Shown in pieces: positions 22,107 to 34,741 of a DNA stretch of 64,000 bases. The notes under the pieces are model-generated. The model had not been told where the DNA came from. It worked only from the letters and a program-made list of their open reading frames with translations, and ran no database searches. The position numbers and the translations under genes are program-made. Positions within the stretch are counted from its first letter, which is position 1. The number at the start of each line of letters is the position of its first letter. The stretch is taken from positions 33,122,144 through 33,186,143 of the forward strand of contig OX485809.1 of assembly GCA_950295325.1 (NCBI GenBank), in the 5' to 3' direction. Source of the stretch: Polytrichum commune. Taxonomy: Eukaryota; Streptophyta; Polytrichopsida; Polytrichales; Polytrichaceae.

Positions 22107-25074
22107 AAATTGGCAACTATCTCATCTGGTTAGTAATCGCGAATCACGAAGATTGTCATTTCAGGTTTCAAAATCATAGTCAAGGCTCAAGATACAAAAG
22201 TTATAAGAGCTCAAAGTGGAACTTTTTTTCCCCTTCTTTATTGAGTGTTTACATAGGCTTTCTCAATGTGTCAACAACTAAACTTTAAATGATTGATATA
22301 TTTTTAGTATTTGCCCCATCTCATTGTAACACCACTGAAATATGGGTGTCTAATTGAGAACAATGGAAGAACAATGACCACATATAGTAATTACACATGA
22401 TTTTGATACTAACCCAAAATTGACCTTATAGATTCTTTCTCAAAAAGGGAATTGGTTTGAACTCATGGTCAATTTTGTACAAATTTATAATAAAATAAAA
22501 TCAAGATTTTGTAATTTATTCACTTTTAATTGGGTGTCCAAAAACCACATGCTAAGATACGTTGAAATAATCTTCAATTACCAAGAAGACAAAACAAACA
22601 CTAAGGCAATCTAAGAATAATATGTATGCTTAGATGCAATCATAGACTTATGATCTATGGTCTATTATGGGTGAAGTTACCATCATTTTCACATACCTTA
22701 GTGAATTGCTCCACGATTTAACCTGCACAAGCCTAAATTTGAGAAGATGAGAGTAGCTAGTTGGTGCACACAAACCCATCATATTCCATCTACATTTGAC
22801 GAGTTTGTCTTGATTCCCACTAGAATTCAATGGATGAGTGGCCTATATGGAAACTCACCCTTATATCCATGAAGAATGATTGATTAGTACATAGATAGGT
22901 ATAGATAGATAGATATGAACGCCCCATAAAGTATGAAGGTGCTATTTGGTTACTTTTTTGATTGGACACCTATATTTGATTGATGTGTGGCTAGGTGAGG
23001 ATCAAAGAACAAACATCATTAAGACACATGTTTAAAAGAGATTAGATTGCGTCCTCAAATTTTATTAACTACTCCACATTCATTACTAAATTTGATTAGG
23101 AGGACCCATGAATCGCTTATTTTTTAAAAATCAACAAACAAGCACGTGTGATAAGCATAACAAATCATGGAAAGTCTAATTTCATTCCCATTATGCAACA
23201 CAAGTTTTGTTGTGTAAATCTAATCATAAGAAGTTGGAGAGCATGAAAAACAAACCAAATAACACCCACATACCTTAGAACGCCGGCTCCTTCGAGAACA
23301 TGCATGTATGAAGAATCTCTTTGTTCTTGGGTTACTATCCCCTTCTTGGGGTGTGCTAAGTACATAATATTATCAAACCTTTATGTGGTATTTTGGGGGC
23401 CCTAGAGTGTGGAGAGAATTGTGCCATGTTCACCCCAGAATATGTCCTTGGAACACCAAAATCATGGTTGAATATATAGTCCAATCTCTACTAATTGCAT
23501 GTCTTTGTGGTTTCCAATCTTAGTTCCACACCTAACCACGAACCACTCAAACATAGGTGTCCATTTAAGGTAACAACCGAATTAGGCTTGCTTATAATCG
23601 TAAGTGGTTAGCACATCAATGCAATCAATTTTTATATCATCAAAGAAATTGCTCTTGACATGCCAATGCCAATTGCAACATCAACAACTATGTGTTTTTA
23701 CAGTGAGATCCATAATGTTACACAACATTGGAGTCTTTTTCTTTTGATTTTTGAGACAAATGGAATTTTTTTATTTCATTGCCAAAAACCAGAAAAGGCT
23801 GCTAAGACCCAAAATAGAGAGTGGGACATCTCTTTGGGGTTCACATGGTGAAACCAGACAACCCCAAGAAGGGTGAAGCGACACTTGATGTTCCAAGAGA
23901 ATTTGGAGTAAGACCAACGCAAAGGGGGTTGTTGGCTCCCCACAATGCACCAATGCTCCATGGCTGCTTTAAGTTGTAGGCTGTAGGTGAATGACCTTGC
24001 TACATTAGAAGTATGATTTAGTGGATGTGGAGAACTTTTGTGCCTAGGTTACTTAGGATGAAATTCCAACAAGAGGCAAAAATCAAATAAAAATAATGAT
24101 GTAACCTTGGGACCGCCTTCTCCAATTGGGCTCTAATCATACATAGTATTTTTTAAATGTTCAAAGTTTAGTTTTTTTTTGGGTTTTTAAATATTTTCGC
24201 TTGGTGCATTCAAAAACCTATATGACAACTATGTAAATGGAGTTGTGAGTTTATCTATGATTGCTAATCATGGAGAAACAAATTGCACCATAGGTTCTTT
24301 ATGGCTTTAGCATTTTGTTTCTACTTCTAAAGAGAAGTGCACCACTGCACCCTTATTAGAGTGACCGAGTCCAAGATTCTTCAACCACATGTTGTGTTGA
24401 CTACCTATTACTGACAAATAGTGCAACCCACACCAAATAAAAGACTTACTAGGATAGGTGCAAAGAAATTAGTTCCATAAGGCAGGTGCACCTATTCTAG
24501 AATCTCGAAGTAAATATAACGAACATAAAGTTTATATTCCATGATTTTCAAAAACATCAAAATGAGGTGGATGCCTACCATAACCTATGTGCACACATGG
24601 GAAGTCCACCACATAGCACACCATGATAGAATGAAGTGAGTGGAGGCTTCAAAGTTAGCCTTCAGTAAAGCCTAGACAACCTAGGGTTATGTAGGCCATG
24701 CCATGATACCAATTGTATTTGGTATTCCCTAGGTTCAACACAGGTAGGCTCATGGATTTGTCATTATTACACTTTATAAGCAAGAGTGGCATGTCACTCG
24801 TGGTCCCATATTCCCAAAATCATGAAGTTTTACACAAGACTATCATAAGTTATTCAAAAAGATCTTAATCTCATGCAAAAGGTGGGGCATTGCCTAGCTA
24901 GATGGATACCACAAATGGATGCTCCTATATGACTAGAATGAAGTTTGGGAATATTTGGACTTAGAGATTCTGTGAGAACCTAATATCCAATCATATATTT
25001 TGAGTCACATAGTGTCCAAGCCCACTTTAAAAGGCTAATCCAAACAAGATAAATTGGCACATGAACAATATCAC
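22107..25074. other. Gene-free repeat-poor stretch
   Basis: Contains two copies of the dispersed GGACACCTATATTTGAG repeat, at about 22955-23060 (plus) and 23455-23590 (minus). Nothing else could be assigned. Confidence 0.5.
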
Positions 25075-25134
25075 TTTGAGTACCATGCATGCTCACCATT
25101 TCCGACACTTTGGTGAGCATGCATGGTACTCAAA
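25075..25134. repeat. Perfect 24-bp hairpin
   Basis: Arm 25075-25098 starts TTTGAGTACCATGCATGC. Arm 25111-25134 is its exact reverse complement, with a 12-base loop (TTTCCGACACTT). No mismatch in 24 pairs. It lies just left of a MITE at 25171. Confidence 0.95.
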
Positions 25135-25170
25135 CCGAATTGCCTCAAACCGAACCTCGTCTACACTAGT

Positions 25171-25380
25171 ATGTGCAATTAGGTTTCCTTTGCTAATAGC
25201 TTGCCTCATACAAATACCTTGGGTCAAGACCATATTACAAAAATTTATGACATTGCTTTTCATCCATATAGCAACCACAATAACAAAAACAAATCATGCG
25301 GTTTTCACTATGGTAAGAAATATTCAAAATAATGTATTAATTAAACTGTCAATAAATTAACATGGGGCTACCTAATTCTT
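25171..25380. mobile_element. MITE, ATGTGCAATTAGGTTG family, copy 2
   Basis: Left end ATGTGCAATTAGGTTTCC, right end GGGGCTACCTAATTC (eroded). The interior shares TTGGGTCAAGA and AATAAATTAACATGGG with the copy at 20709. A lone left end of the same family lies at 25573-25600. Confidence 0.7.
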
Positions 25381-27353
25381 ATATATTGGAAGACTTGGCG
25401 GTGGTTGTGGTGGTCCTCATGGTCATGCAAAGGGTGAGGGAGATACTGATTGGGAAGGTGGTGCTAGGGGAAAGCGCCATGGGTTGCGTGCCAGCATGGG
25501 GTGCCATAATGGGAAGTGTGGCATGGCCATGTGGGTGGGGTCACTTTGGGATGCCATTGAGTTAATCATTTTGTGTGCAATTAGGTTGCCTTTGCAAAAT
25601 TTAGGGTTTATGGAAACTTACCATGGTTAAGGTCTCCCATATAAACCCTTAACCCTAAATGAGCCCCCCCCCTTTTCTTTCAAATTTTTTTTTTTTTTTT
25701 TTTTTTTGTTTTTGTTTTTCTTAAACCATTCACGCAAGTGAGAGAAGGTGCTCACATTGTTCATACTTACAAAGGCAATAGGTACATGCTAAACGTAAGA
25801 GAAGTTAGGGTAAATCATAAGAGAAGTATTCTACTTGGAGTTACCCAATCATGGCAAAGGAATAGGTTTGAACACTCATTTTTCTTAAGTGAAATAGTTT
25901 GAAATATCACAATGCATTACAATTTTGTTAATGTTGTGTGACATGGATGACAACTGGGTCATGATGTTATTGACCTCGTGTAGGTGATTAATCCTCAAAT
26001 ATTTGTTGGTTGATGGCATGGGGAACAGGTGAGGTAGGCCTTTCATACTTTCAACACATACAATGATGTATTGTGCTCAAGAGTTTCTATACCATGTTAT
26101 TGGATGAAGTTATTAGGAATTGTACCCTAGTAAGTACTCCATAGTTGTTAAGGTAATGTTACATATGTTTTGTGGTGAAGCAAAGGATGTTTGCTTGAAC
26201 TTCCAAGGTATGAGACATTCATACTCAAAACCTTATTATTGGATATCATTGGAAAATAGAAACTCTAGGTATGGTATTCATTCTTGTAAAGCAACTTAGC
26301 CCAATACACAACCTGTGGATACCTCACCATGCACATACTTAGCTATATTTGAAAACAAATTTACTTTACAATGCAAACAAGTACTTTGTTACAAATGTGA
26401 ATGTTGAAAAAGAAGTTGAAGGAGTCTAGGGAGAATTCCCACCCACCCACTCTTGCATTGCAACGAAGAAGTTTGAAGGGTTTGGCCTATGAAAAAAAAG
26501 GAAGTTCAAGCTTTGAAAAAAGTTTTGAAAAGTGTGTGTGTGAGCGCGTGTGCGTGCGCGCGTGCCTATAGTTTGCCTCTTAACCCTCTCTTGATTCACT
26601 ATCTCGTTGGTCTTCAACTCTCTTCTTGTGCTTCTTACAACTAATTTGCCACTCTTGTATTTGAACCTCTATGTCATCACCTCTCGCTTGGTTGAGGTTA
26701 TTCAATATATTAATGCCTCCAAACTATTGCCCAACAAGACTCATTGGCCCAAGCTATAGACATTTGTGGCATCAAGCAATCTCTCTCTCTCTCTCTCTCA
26801 AAATATTGCTCTTGGACTTTATTTGTCATGGCTATAGTCAAGATACTTCCTCCAAAACATTCTTCTTCAATCAACATACATTGCGGATCTTCAACTCTAA
26901 TTCCATCATGTTTCTTTCATGTGAAAGACTATAGCCTCTTTCCAACTCCTCATCTATCGAGCATCAACATTCTTATCTCTCATGCTTCGCTCAACAACTC
27001 CTCTTACATTGTATTAACTTAAATTAATGGACTCAAAAACAATATCATACTTGTAACTTGCATATTCATTCCAATCACAATCAACGGCACATTGAATTCA
27101 TCATCAATCCTTCCTTCCAAAACTTCTCAATTACAACTTTGTATATTTGCGTTCATTCCCTTATCACAAGCGGCAATGTCACTTACTCTAAATTCTATCT
27201 ACTTTCTAGCATCACATTGGATTTAACAATGCTCTTGCCTATGGCCTATCTCTGCATTGTTGAGGCTCAACAAATTTAATGAGAAGTCTCATCATCTTCA
27301 AGTGATAGTCTTCTTAACTCTTCAAGGCTTCAAGTCGTTATAACCTCTAAAAC
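25381..27353. other. Gene-free stretch with low-complexity tracts
   Basis: Holds a T-rich run at about 25687-25720, a GT/GC-rich alternating stretch at about 26535-26565 and a (CT)9 tract near 26780-26798. No gene family was recognised in the short open frames. Confidence 0.5.
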
Positions 27354-27710
27354 TACACTAAACATGATATTTAGTGTCACTAATTCTAATTGTCTTGCTC
27401 AATACTAACTGTGATCCGCGGTGTAGTATCACCAACACTAAATGTTAACCCAACATTATTTGTCATTCCTTTTAATTGGGGGATTATAGATTTATAATGT
27501 TACAATTACAGTCACTTACCAAATGATTTTTCATCCAAATTTCAATCATCCGTGACAGTCACAAGTTGCTGACAAGAGGGTTTTGGCCTATGGATGAACT
27601 CATCCATCATTCATGACAATATTTGTTCACTTATTCATAAGAAGTGTCATCCAAAAAGTTACCATAGTGACATTAAATACCATATGACACTAAATATCAT
27701 ATTTAGTGTA
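27354..27710. mobile_element. 357-bp MITE with CACTA-like palindromic ends, copy 1
   Basis: Starts TACACTAAACATGATATTTA and ends ATCATATTTAGTGTA. Closely related to 54010-54403 along its whole length (CTGTCTTGCTCAA-type block, ACACTAAATGTTAA, GGGGGATTATAGATTTA, GTTTTGGCC, GATGAACTCATCCAT, AAAAGTTACCATAGTGACAT). No coding capacity. Confidence 0.85.
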
Positions 27711-27872
27711 TTTTTTTTGAGACTATATCCTCATTAACTCATCCTAGGACATTCTTCATCTACTATTTCATCAACTTTATCATCTATGAAGCATTTCCTA
27801 CTTACTACAAGGCCATGGCCCCAAAAAACATATTACACACATGTAAGGGGCCAGGGCATGACACGTCCAAAC

Positions 27873-28217
27873 TATATTAAATAGTCTTATTGGCGTGGTA
27901 GAAATTGAGTGTGAACCACACTAATGTTCTAGTAAGGGTGGAAATAACCTGGGAATAGACCCTAGATCTTCCCCTAAGTCTCTTAAAGACTTCCGACCAA
28001 CATATTAAATATTTGTTATAAGACAAAAGTAGCAGAAAATAAAATAACCACACACATTAATTTCTATGGAAAAACAACTAATGTGACAAATGCTAATTTT
28101 CTACTAGAAATATAAAGTGGGCTATAGACTAATATGACCACGGTAATTCCCATCATGAGAGTTAGCATGGACTCTAGAAAATTATTGTGACCCAAAGTAA
28201 TAGGACTTTTTAGTGTA
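27873..28217. mobile_element. 345-bp MITE, AGTCCTATTAGTGTGG family, copy 1
   Basis: Ends TATATTAAATAGTCTTATTG and, from the right, TACACTAAAAAGTCCTATTA. The interior matches 61904-62238 (ACTTCC.ACCAACAT, AAAAGTAGCA.AAAATAAA, ACATTAAT). Outer bases TACACTAAA again resemble CACTA termini. Confidence 0.75.
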
Positions 28218-28328
28218 CACTGGTTATCCCAATTAGTTCAACTTGGTGCGTGTTACTATTTGGAGTTACATAGTGCTACAACTATTTAATGAGAATATAG
28301 TTTATTATCAAGAAAGATCATTAATGTT

Positions 28329-28692
28329 CTACACTCCAAACTCTGTAATACCAACTTCTTTAATGCCATTCCCTTCTCTTATATTCAAAAACCCTAGGGA
28401 ACACATGTTCTCAATCTAAATCTCACTCCTTGTTGTCACGTTCCCATCCCATATATCACATGTTTTGACATTAAAGTAAACCACCAAAGAATTCAAACCA
28501 CATGTTTGCAAACATCACATTGTCAATCATTATAAGAATGGCATTATTGCAATGTTGACTTTGTGATATTACATAAAGTCACACGCTACATGAAATCTCT
28601 CTTATCACGCATCCATGCTAACACTACAAAACTCCTCAATATCATGTGCACTTTGGTTGCCACAAGTGTGGTAATAAGAAGTTTAGAGTGTA
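28329..28692 (+). mobile_element. 364-bp MITE, CTACACTCCAAACTC family
   Basis: Left end CTACACTCCAAACTCTGTAA, right end complement TACACTCTAAACTTCTTATT. Shares AAACCCTAGGGAAC, AAATCTCACTCCTT and GTGCACTTTGGTTGCCACA with 28943-29436. It lacks the centre of that element, so it is a deleted version of it. Confidence 0.8.
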
Positions 28693-28942
28693 TATGTCTG
28701 CGGACAACTTATTACACTTTTGTTTGTAAACATTAAGCTTCTAAGGGGTTGATCACACTGGCCAATTCCGACACCATCCGTTGACATCTTCGACTGGAAT
28801 AGTGTGAAAAGTGGTTGGCCAACATCTAGTTCTCAACATAATCCCCAACAATTTCACGGGTGGAATTGAATGGAAAGTTTTGATGTGATCGGGGCATGAG
28901 TAAGACATTATGGCACTACGTAACCCTGAATAGTAACGTGTA

Positions 28943-29436
28943 CTACACCCTAAACTCCGTAATATCAACCTCCATAATGTCACCCACTCTCTAATTTTCC
29001 AAAACCCTAGGGAACGGATGTTCATAGTTCAAATCTCACACTCCTTATTGTCACATATCTCTCCCTTATATCACAAAATTTGTCATTCATGCAAACCACC
29101 AAAGAAGTCAACCCACACCCTCACATTGCGCCAACTGTCAACAGGTGGAGTGTCACCTTCCTATTCATCTTATTCTTCTTCTTCTTTTGCCACTTGTTGA
29201 ATGTTGGTGCATGCATCCGCCACATCGCTTGGGAAGGCCAAGTGGAGTGGACCACACTAGCGTAGGTGACATGAGAACAAATTCAAATTGTCCTCACATG
29301 TCCTTTGTGTTATTCCATAGTGTCATATGCTACACTAATTCTATAGTATCATGCATCCATGTTAACAGTACCAAACTCCGTAATATCACGTGCACTTTGG
29401 TTGCCACATGTGTGATACTACGAAGTTTAGAGTGTA
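28943..29436 (+). mobile_element. 494-bp MITE, CTACACTCCAAACTC family, longest copy
   Basis: Left end CTACACCCTAAACTCCGTAA; right end, read inward, TACACTCTAAACTTCGTAG. Includes the central TTGGTGCATGCATCC block that 28329 lacks. Its CACYCTAAACT tips look CACTA-like. A 214-codon open frame crossing its right end is not a gene. Confidence 0.8.
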
Positions 29437-32024
29437 CTACTTGGGATAATCCATGTAGTTGCACATATCAGTGTATCTATGATCTACCACTGCAATGGGG
29501 ACAACTTCACATGACACATCTCCCCATAAAATTCTACCAACTTTCGTACACACATCCACCATTTGAGCCCCAACAAATGGCCCTTAAACCCATAGCCCTG
29601 TATAGGTGGAAACGTTGTCTTTCATGTTGTCGCGCTATGATGATATGCAATACTTCCTTTCGCCTTTTGTTTATTTTTTGGTTGGGATTCCAGCCGCACT
29701 TCATGAGAATGTGCCACGTGATGCTAGCTAGGCACACTATCTTATTCCATAGACATGCTAGTGAAGATTCGCAATCCTCTTCAGCCTGATGACACAGCAC
29801 TGCTAAGAAAACGTGGTCCTTGACTAGAACACATTCCCTATTTGACATGGGCGGTCATTAGGTTATAACTCCATTTACTATCCTGATTACCCTAATTAAG
29901 TGTGGGTTAACTTTTTGGAATTACGTAATGTTATAACTAGTTAATGAGAATTCAATAGTTTAACAAAAAGAAGTCATTTATGTTCCATAATGTCCAAACG
30001 ACTTATTAAACTTCCGTAAGTGAAAATTGTACTCCGGAGCAAAACATTATTGCACTAAAACTCTGAATAGTACCGCGCATTAATTGGTACAATCAATGTA
30101 GTGTCAAGTCTAATCTACAACAGTCATAGATTGAACTTGACACATGCAAATGGAGTCATGTCGCAATGATAGCCTGTGTCAGATAGGAAGATTGTTATGG
30201 AACCACGTTTTTAAACAGTGTAGGAATGACAAACATATGTTGAGGCTTGGCCCTGAAGTGATGGAGTTACAGTGTAACAATTGTCTAATTCGGTTACTTA
30301 TCATAAGAGGACACATACATGTGAGTGGCGTGTGGTTAGGTGCGATTCCAAGAACACATACCAAAAAGACGTGTATTCAAAACATATTCGATTAAGTGCT
30401 CAAAATACGATGACCATTCTAAAATCAACATAATTCTTGGGGAGGGGGGGGGGGGAGGGAACACCTATATGACCATTTGATGAGAAAAAGAATCTTCACT
30501 TTGGTAATGAAGGAGATATTCATACACGCTCCAACAACTCTGAGGAAAATAGCCACGGCTTCAATTGAGAATTTCTAATTCTCTTGCACTAGTCGCTTGT
30601 TACATATCTTCATAGAAGGAGAAGCAGCAGGCTAGTCGGAAAAAGGAACCGTTTAAGGCCCACCTACCTACCTACCTTAACTTGAATATGTTATGTGTTG
30701 CTGCAAGAGTGCGCCAATCACATGCACCGTGCTTACTTATATTCACAGCTCGAACGTACTGCGACATCCACAAACCCTGGAGCACAGATCTTTATCAGAT
30801 TCAGGGCTTCATAAATTACAGCATTCAAGGAGGGAGACTGGCTTGGCGTGAATGTAACATATAGGCAGAGGCATATATAATATACGTTCGGAACCGAGCA
30901 TGTCAACTACAGTCTAGTCCACCAAAAGTGGAATGCACTTCAGCAATCGCTTTGGGTGTTTGCCATGGCCATCCATGCATCCATCTCTCAGGGCTTTCCA
31001 AAGACTGCTTTTTCTCAATTTATTCGGGTGTCGAGTCGAGTGACCTTTGTGGTGCTCAATCTAAATATGCAGTAGTTTATTGACAGATTGAAACTTGCCT
31101 GGAAAACCCCTCCTCTTTCGTACATTTCTTGATGCATTTCGAGCTATACCACTTTGGACCAAAACTTCCAAATCATAGAGTTATTTGTAATGTCAAGGAG
31201 GTGAAATCATGGGTTTAGTCGCAAATCTTGAGTTTATGAGAATTGATAAAAAGTCACATGAGTTTTACTATTGCTTAAATTTTCATATGCAAAGAGTGGT
31301 GTCAAGCTATTAAGAACCGGCTTTTTAGCTTGTCCTACTAAAACGGGTGGGCCAAGCTAGTCTTGCATGGGTCAATCTGGGATTAAGATGGTGGGTCTTA
31401 TGTGCGTACCCTATTTTAGATCCTAAATTTTTCTCGAAGTTTGAGAGGTGGATTGAGGAGGTCCCAAAATTTGCACCCAACTTTCAAAGTAGGCTCCAAT
31501 GTACGATGAGCTAAGGAGCTATTAAAAGACAAATTTCTCAAAGAAGGATCAAACCCACAATTTGATCTCTCTTTGAGCCCTCTTTGAGGGACTTTACGGA
31601 TGACTCTAATGTGCAAAGATGATTGTTCCTTTTAGGTATACCCAAAGTTTGAGGCATCTATAACCAATAAAATAAGAGAGTTTGCATCTGTTTAGGGGGA
31701 GTAATAGTGGGTGATTGTTTTTCTTGCAAAGAAAAGCAAAGTCTAAGGAAAATGCAAAAATAAATATTATTATTTTATTTTTCATGAACATGAAAATTGC
31801 TAAAAAATTTGTAGTACAGTTAGGGTATCACATAGTCGATTTATAGGTTAACCCATAACCGCTCATGCTAATGCTTCGCTACGATAGTTCTCAAAACCCT
31901 TGTGAGGGTCATTAATCACAAGCCGCCGCCACATAAACCTTAACTCCGTTCGCCTTAAAAAATATAGATCTCATCCATGTCAGCATTACATGACCTTAGT
32001 GAGCGGTTACATTGCCTTGGTCGG
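29437..32024. other. Gene-free stretch with one long dispersed repeat copy
   Basis: The main feature is the ~360-bp dispersed repeat at 30285-30645, homologous to 36095-36470. A relic arm of the GTGTGGGTTAACWTTTGGAGTTACG type lies at about 29895-29960. No gene recognised. Confidence 0.5.
30285..30645 (+). repeat. Dispersed repeat (GGACACCTATATTTGAG family), long copy
   Basis: Aligns over about 360 bp with 36095-36470: TAATTCGGTTACTT, GAGTGGCGTGTGGTTAGGTG, ACATACC, GACGTGT.TTCAAAA, TTGGGGAG (expanded to a 12-G run here), GACCATTTGATGAG, CACTAGTCGC.TGTT and GTCGGAAAAAG. Shorter pieces occur at about 1700, 22955, 23455, 52200, 54690, 55435 and 57305. Confidence 0.75.
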
Positions 32025-32203
32025 CTTTGGATGCCTCAACCTTATATAGCATAATACCACAAGCATTTTCTTCACCCTCCAAATTTAAGCCTGCAAGCAA
32101 ACTTCAATGCACTTGTGAGCGAGTACTAAGTTACAAGTGCGATATTATACCATTTTGTTTGACAATTTGACAAGGCCCTCAAATCAAGCAAGACAATTCA
32201 CAC

Positions 32204-32551
32204 TAGTATTGGGTGGGTATCAAAATTGGCACCAAACCCCTACAAGTTATTAGGGCAGTTCTCTCAATTTAAAACCGTGGTTCTTAAATTTTCAAATAAC
32301 TAGACTTAATTCATAACCGCGATTCTCAAAAAATCAAAACCCAGTCAAATAACCACCTAAAAAACCACCGGTCATGTGCCGGTTCTTTCTTGCAAACCGC
32401 TGAAGTTTTGATTCTTTTTAATTATCGGGAATGTAGGTTCTCTCATCGCAAAAACTTTCAAAACCCTGGAACCAAAGGTTCTCCGCTTGCAATTTGTCTT
32501 CAAAACCGGGACTGGAGGTCAGGAACAAAAACTAATACCTGCCCAGCACTG
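32204..32551. mobile_element. 348-bp hAT-like MITE in the duplicate's 3' piece
   Basis: Ends TAGTATTGGGTGGGTAT and, from the right, CAGTGCTGGGCAGGTATTAG. The interior repeats AAAACCG.G.TTCTCAAA, usual for plant hAT MITEs. The intact paralogue at about 34906-34920 has no insert and reads straight through GATAAACACAAAC, so it shows the empty site. Flanks AATTCACAC and GTAAACAC look like an eroded 8-bp duplication of that site. Confidence 0.7.
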
Positions 32552-33559
32552 GTAAACACATGGAACTTCTTACAAAGTATATGCACCAAAGTACATGTGT
32601 CACTTAGCAATATGGATCCTGACAATGCAAAGTGATTAGACATAAAAAAGACAAAGATAATTATATTATTTCACATCAGATCAACAGCATGTGCCTCGTC
32701 AGGTGTCTGGCTTGCAAGGAGCTAGCCAAAACATTTGCACTGTGCATTTCGAAGATGAAAATAAACCCCTAACAATCTCTGTGAGGAAACCTTTCCTATG
32801 CATTAACCTATAGTAACAGAAACTAACATACTGAAACGACGCCCACAAAGGGCGCTTGCTCTAATAAATTTAGAGTCACAATTACTCCTCAGCAGTCACC
32901 TCCAAATTCCTACAAAAGTCCAAAAACCTCTGATGTCATTGGTCTGATTTTCACTGCACACAATGTCACTACCACATGTTAAAATTCCATCACATCAGAT
33001 TCCACAATGTATCGAAATCTGAGGACTCAACCATAGAATCCCAAGGTCAAATGCAACAGTGCAATCGATCTGTTTGAACCTCATCACATTGCCTTCCAAA
33101 TATTGAACCTGATCACATGTCCAATTGCAGACCAAATTCACTGCTACACTGCAGCATTCGCTAATTTCAGGCTCAAATAAGCCTCAGGTAATTAGCAAAT
33201 TGCAAAAGTGAAGAGAAATTTTCTGATATTCAGGTTTGCATTGCATGTTGAGGGCATGGACGGAGCGGGCTTGTTGATGGTGCATTTGAATTCCCACTGC
33301 TGGAACAGGTGCTGGTCTACTGGACTCCTCAACGTTGAGATTTCAGATCCGTTAATAGCAATATCAGTGAGTGTTAGATAACCATTCAAATCAAGGAGAA
33401 AGGCATGCATTGTTTTATTGAGTGATCGATTTAGTTACCTACTGTGAGTTAGTCGATAACCAGCTATGGTGAACAACAGCTAGTTGATGTTGTGGCTAAA
33501 GTTTAGGGTTTGGGTACAGGAAAGTGGTGCAAATCTGGTACAAACTTCAAAGTAGTTTT

Positions 33560-34395
33560 GTGAGGCTTGAAACACTATTTCCAAATGGAGTTGAAAATGG
33601 AGGTTTTTAATAAAAAAAAAAAGGAGGGACCAACTCTTAAATCAAGCTCCTCAAAGTTAGGCACATGTCAAGGTCAAAGTCCTTTTATCTTGGTCCACCG
33701 AACTTCATTTCAAAATTGACATTTTTGAAGGAGTGTGGACTTTTGGCCTCCCCTTAAACTCTTTCATCCAAGAGAACGGTTTTGTAAGGCTTAAAATCTC
33801 TCTCTCTCTCTCTCTCTCTCTAATTTATTTTTATTTGATCGGAGTTGAAAATGGACAATCTTAACCATAAAAAGAAGGTCCAACCCTGAAACCAAGCTCC
33901 TCAAGGTTAGGTACATGTTAAGGCCAAAATTCTTTAGGCCCACCAATCTTTGTTTTGAAACCAATGTATTCAAACTTGTGTGGCCTCCACATGAAAGGCC
34001 ATAGGCAGAATTGCTTGCTTATGTGGAGGCCATACACGTACAAAAATGTTGGCTTCGAAACGGAGTTTGGTAAGCCAAGATAAAAGAATTTTCGGCCTTG
34101 ACATGTGCCTAACTTTGAGGAGTTTGGTTTGAAGGTTGGTCCCTCTTTTACTGGGTAGAATTGTCTGTTCTCAACTCCAACCCAAGACAATGTTTTTGCA
34201 AGACTTAAAACCTTTGTTTCGCATTGAACTGATAGTTTTAACCCAAAAAAAAAAAAAAAAAAAAAAAGCAAGAAAAGGGACCAACCTTGAAACCAAGCTT
34301 ATCAAAGTTAGGCACATACCAAGGCCGAAATTCTTTTACGTTTACTTACCCAACTCTGTTCAAAAGCAGCATTTTTGAATGTGTGTGGCCTCCCC
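33560..34395. repeat. Cluster of four related repeats with a central palindrome
   Basis: A unit with GACCAAC, CAAGCTCCTCAAAGTTAGG, CACATGTCAAGGC and ATTCTTT occurs at about 33625, 33875 and 34280 on the plus strand, and inverted at about 34075-34145. Units 2 and 3 face each other around 34000 (TGTGGCCTCCACATGAAA ... TTATGTGGAGGCCATACAC), so 33840-34190 could fold into a stem of more than 150 pairs. It also contains a (CT)n tract at about 33797-33822 and a 23-A run at 34244-34266. Confidence 0.8.
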
Positions 34396-34741
34396 TTCAG
34401 CAGCCTCCCGGCCTCCTTAAGATGCCTCCCGCACCAAGCCTCCAAGGTGTCCCAGTGCTAGCTGCATGTTGCTTGCAGACTTTCAAGCAAGTAGCCGATT
34501 TGGTGCTTCTTCGGTGGATTCGATCAGCCAGACTACTGTAGTATTTGTCAGTACCAGCAGTGCCACCCGTATTTCATCTTGCTCAGTACTCCCCGGGTGA
34601 CTCTGCAACATTTAAAGCCTTAACTAGATCTATATTGAGCAAGCTTTTGGGCCAAGATTGTGTGACCAAAATTTTCAAATCATGTCATGACACTGAAGAA
34701 TGTGCCCAGTCTACTTATATGTCATTTGACATTTGACATTC

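Larger units (their letters stand above)
32025..34560 (-). pseudogene. Truncated tandem duplicate of the membrane-protein gene at 35.3-38.5 kb
   Basis: Two separated pieces match the neighbouring intact gene, in the same orientation. The 5' piece (34396-34560) resembles the start of exon 1 and its upstream sequence (38400-38472 and 38675-38785): GACACCTTGG, then GGTGCGGGAGGCATCTT and GGAGGCCGGGAGGCTGCTGA. It has lost bases, so it ends after a few codons. It lacks the 200-bp microsatellite stretch of the intact copy. The 3' piece (about 32025-33110) matches 34742-35470: ATATGGATCCTGACAAT, CAACAGCATG and TTACTCCTCAGC. The whole of exon 2 is missing, replaced by the palindromic repeat cluster at 33560-34395. 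In the 3' piece, the four-codon last exon inferred for the intact gene is missing about 12 bases just after the TGTGTGCAG acceptor, which would put a TGA immediately. Confidence 0.75.

Noticed and set aside
29145-29789. 214-codon open frame on the plus strand
   Set aside because: Its first half lies in the right part of a MITE and no protein family is recognisable.
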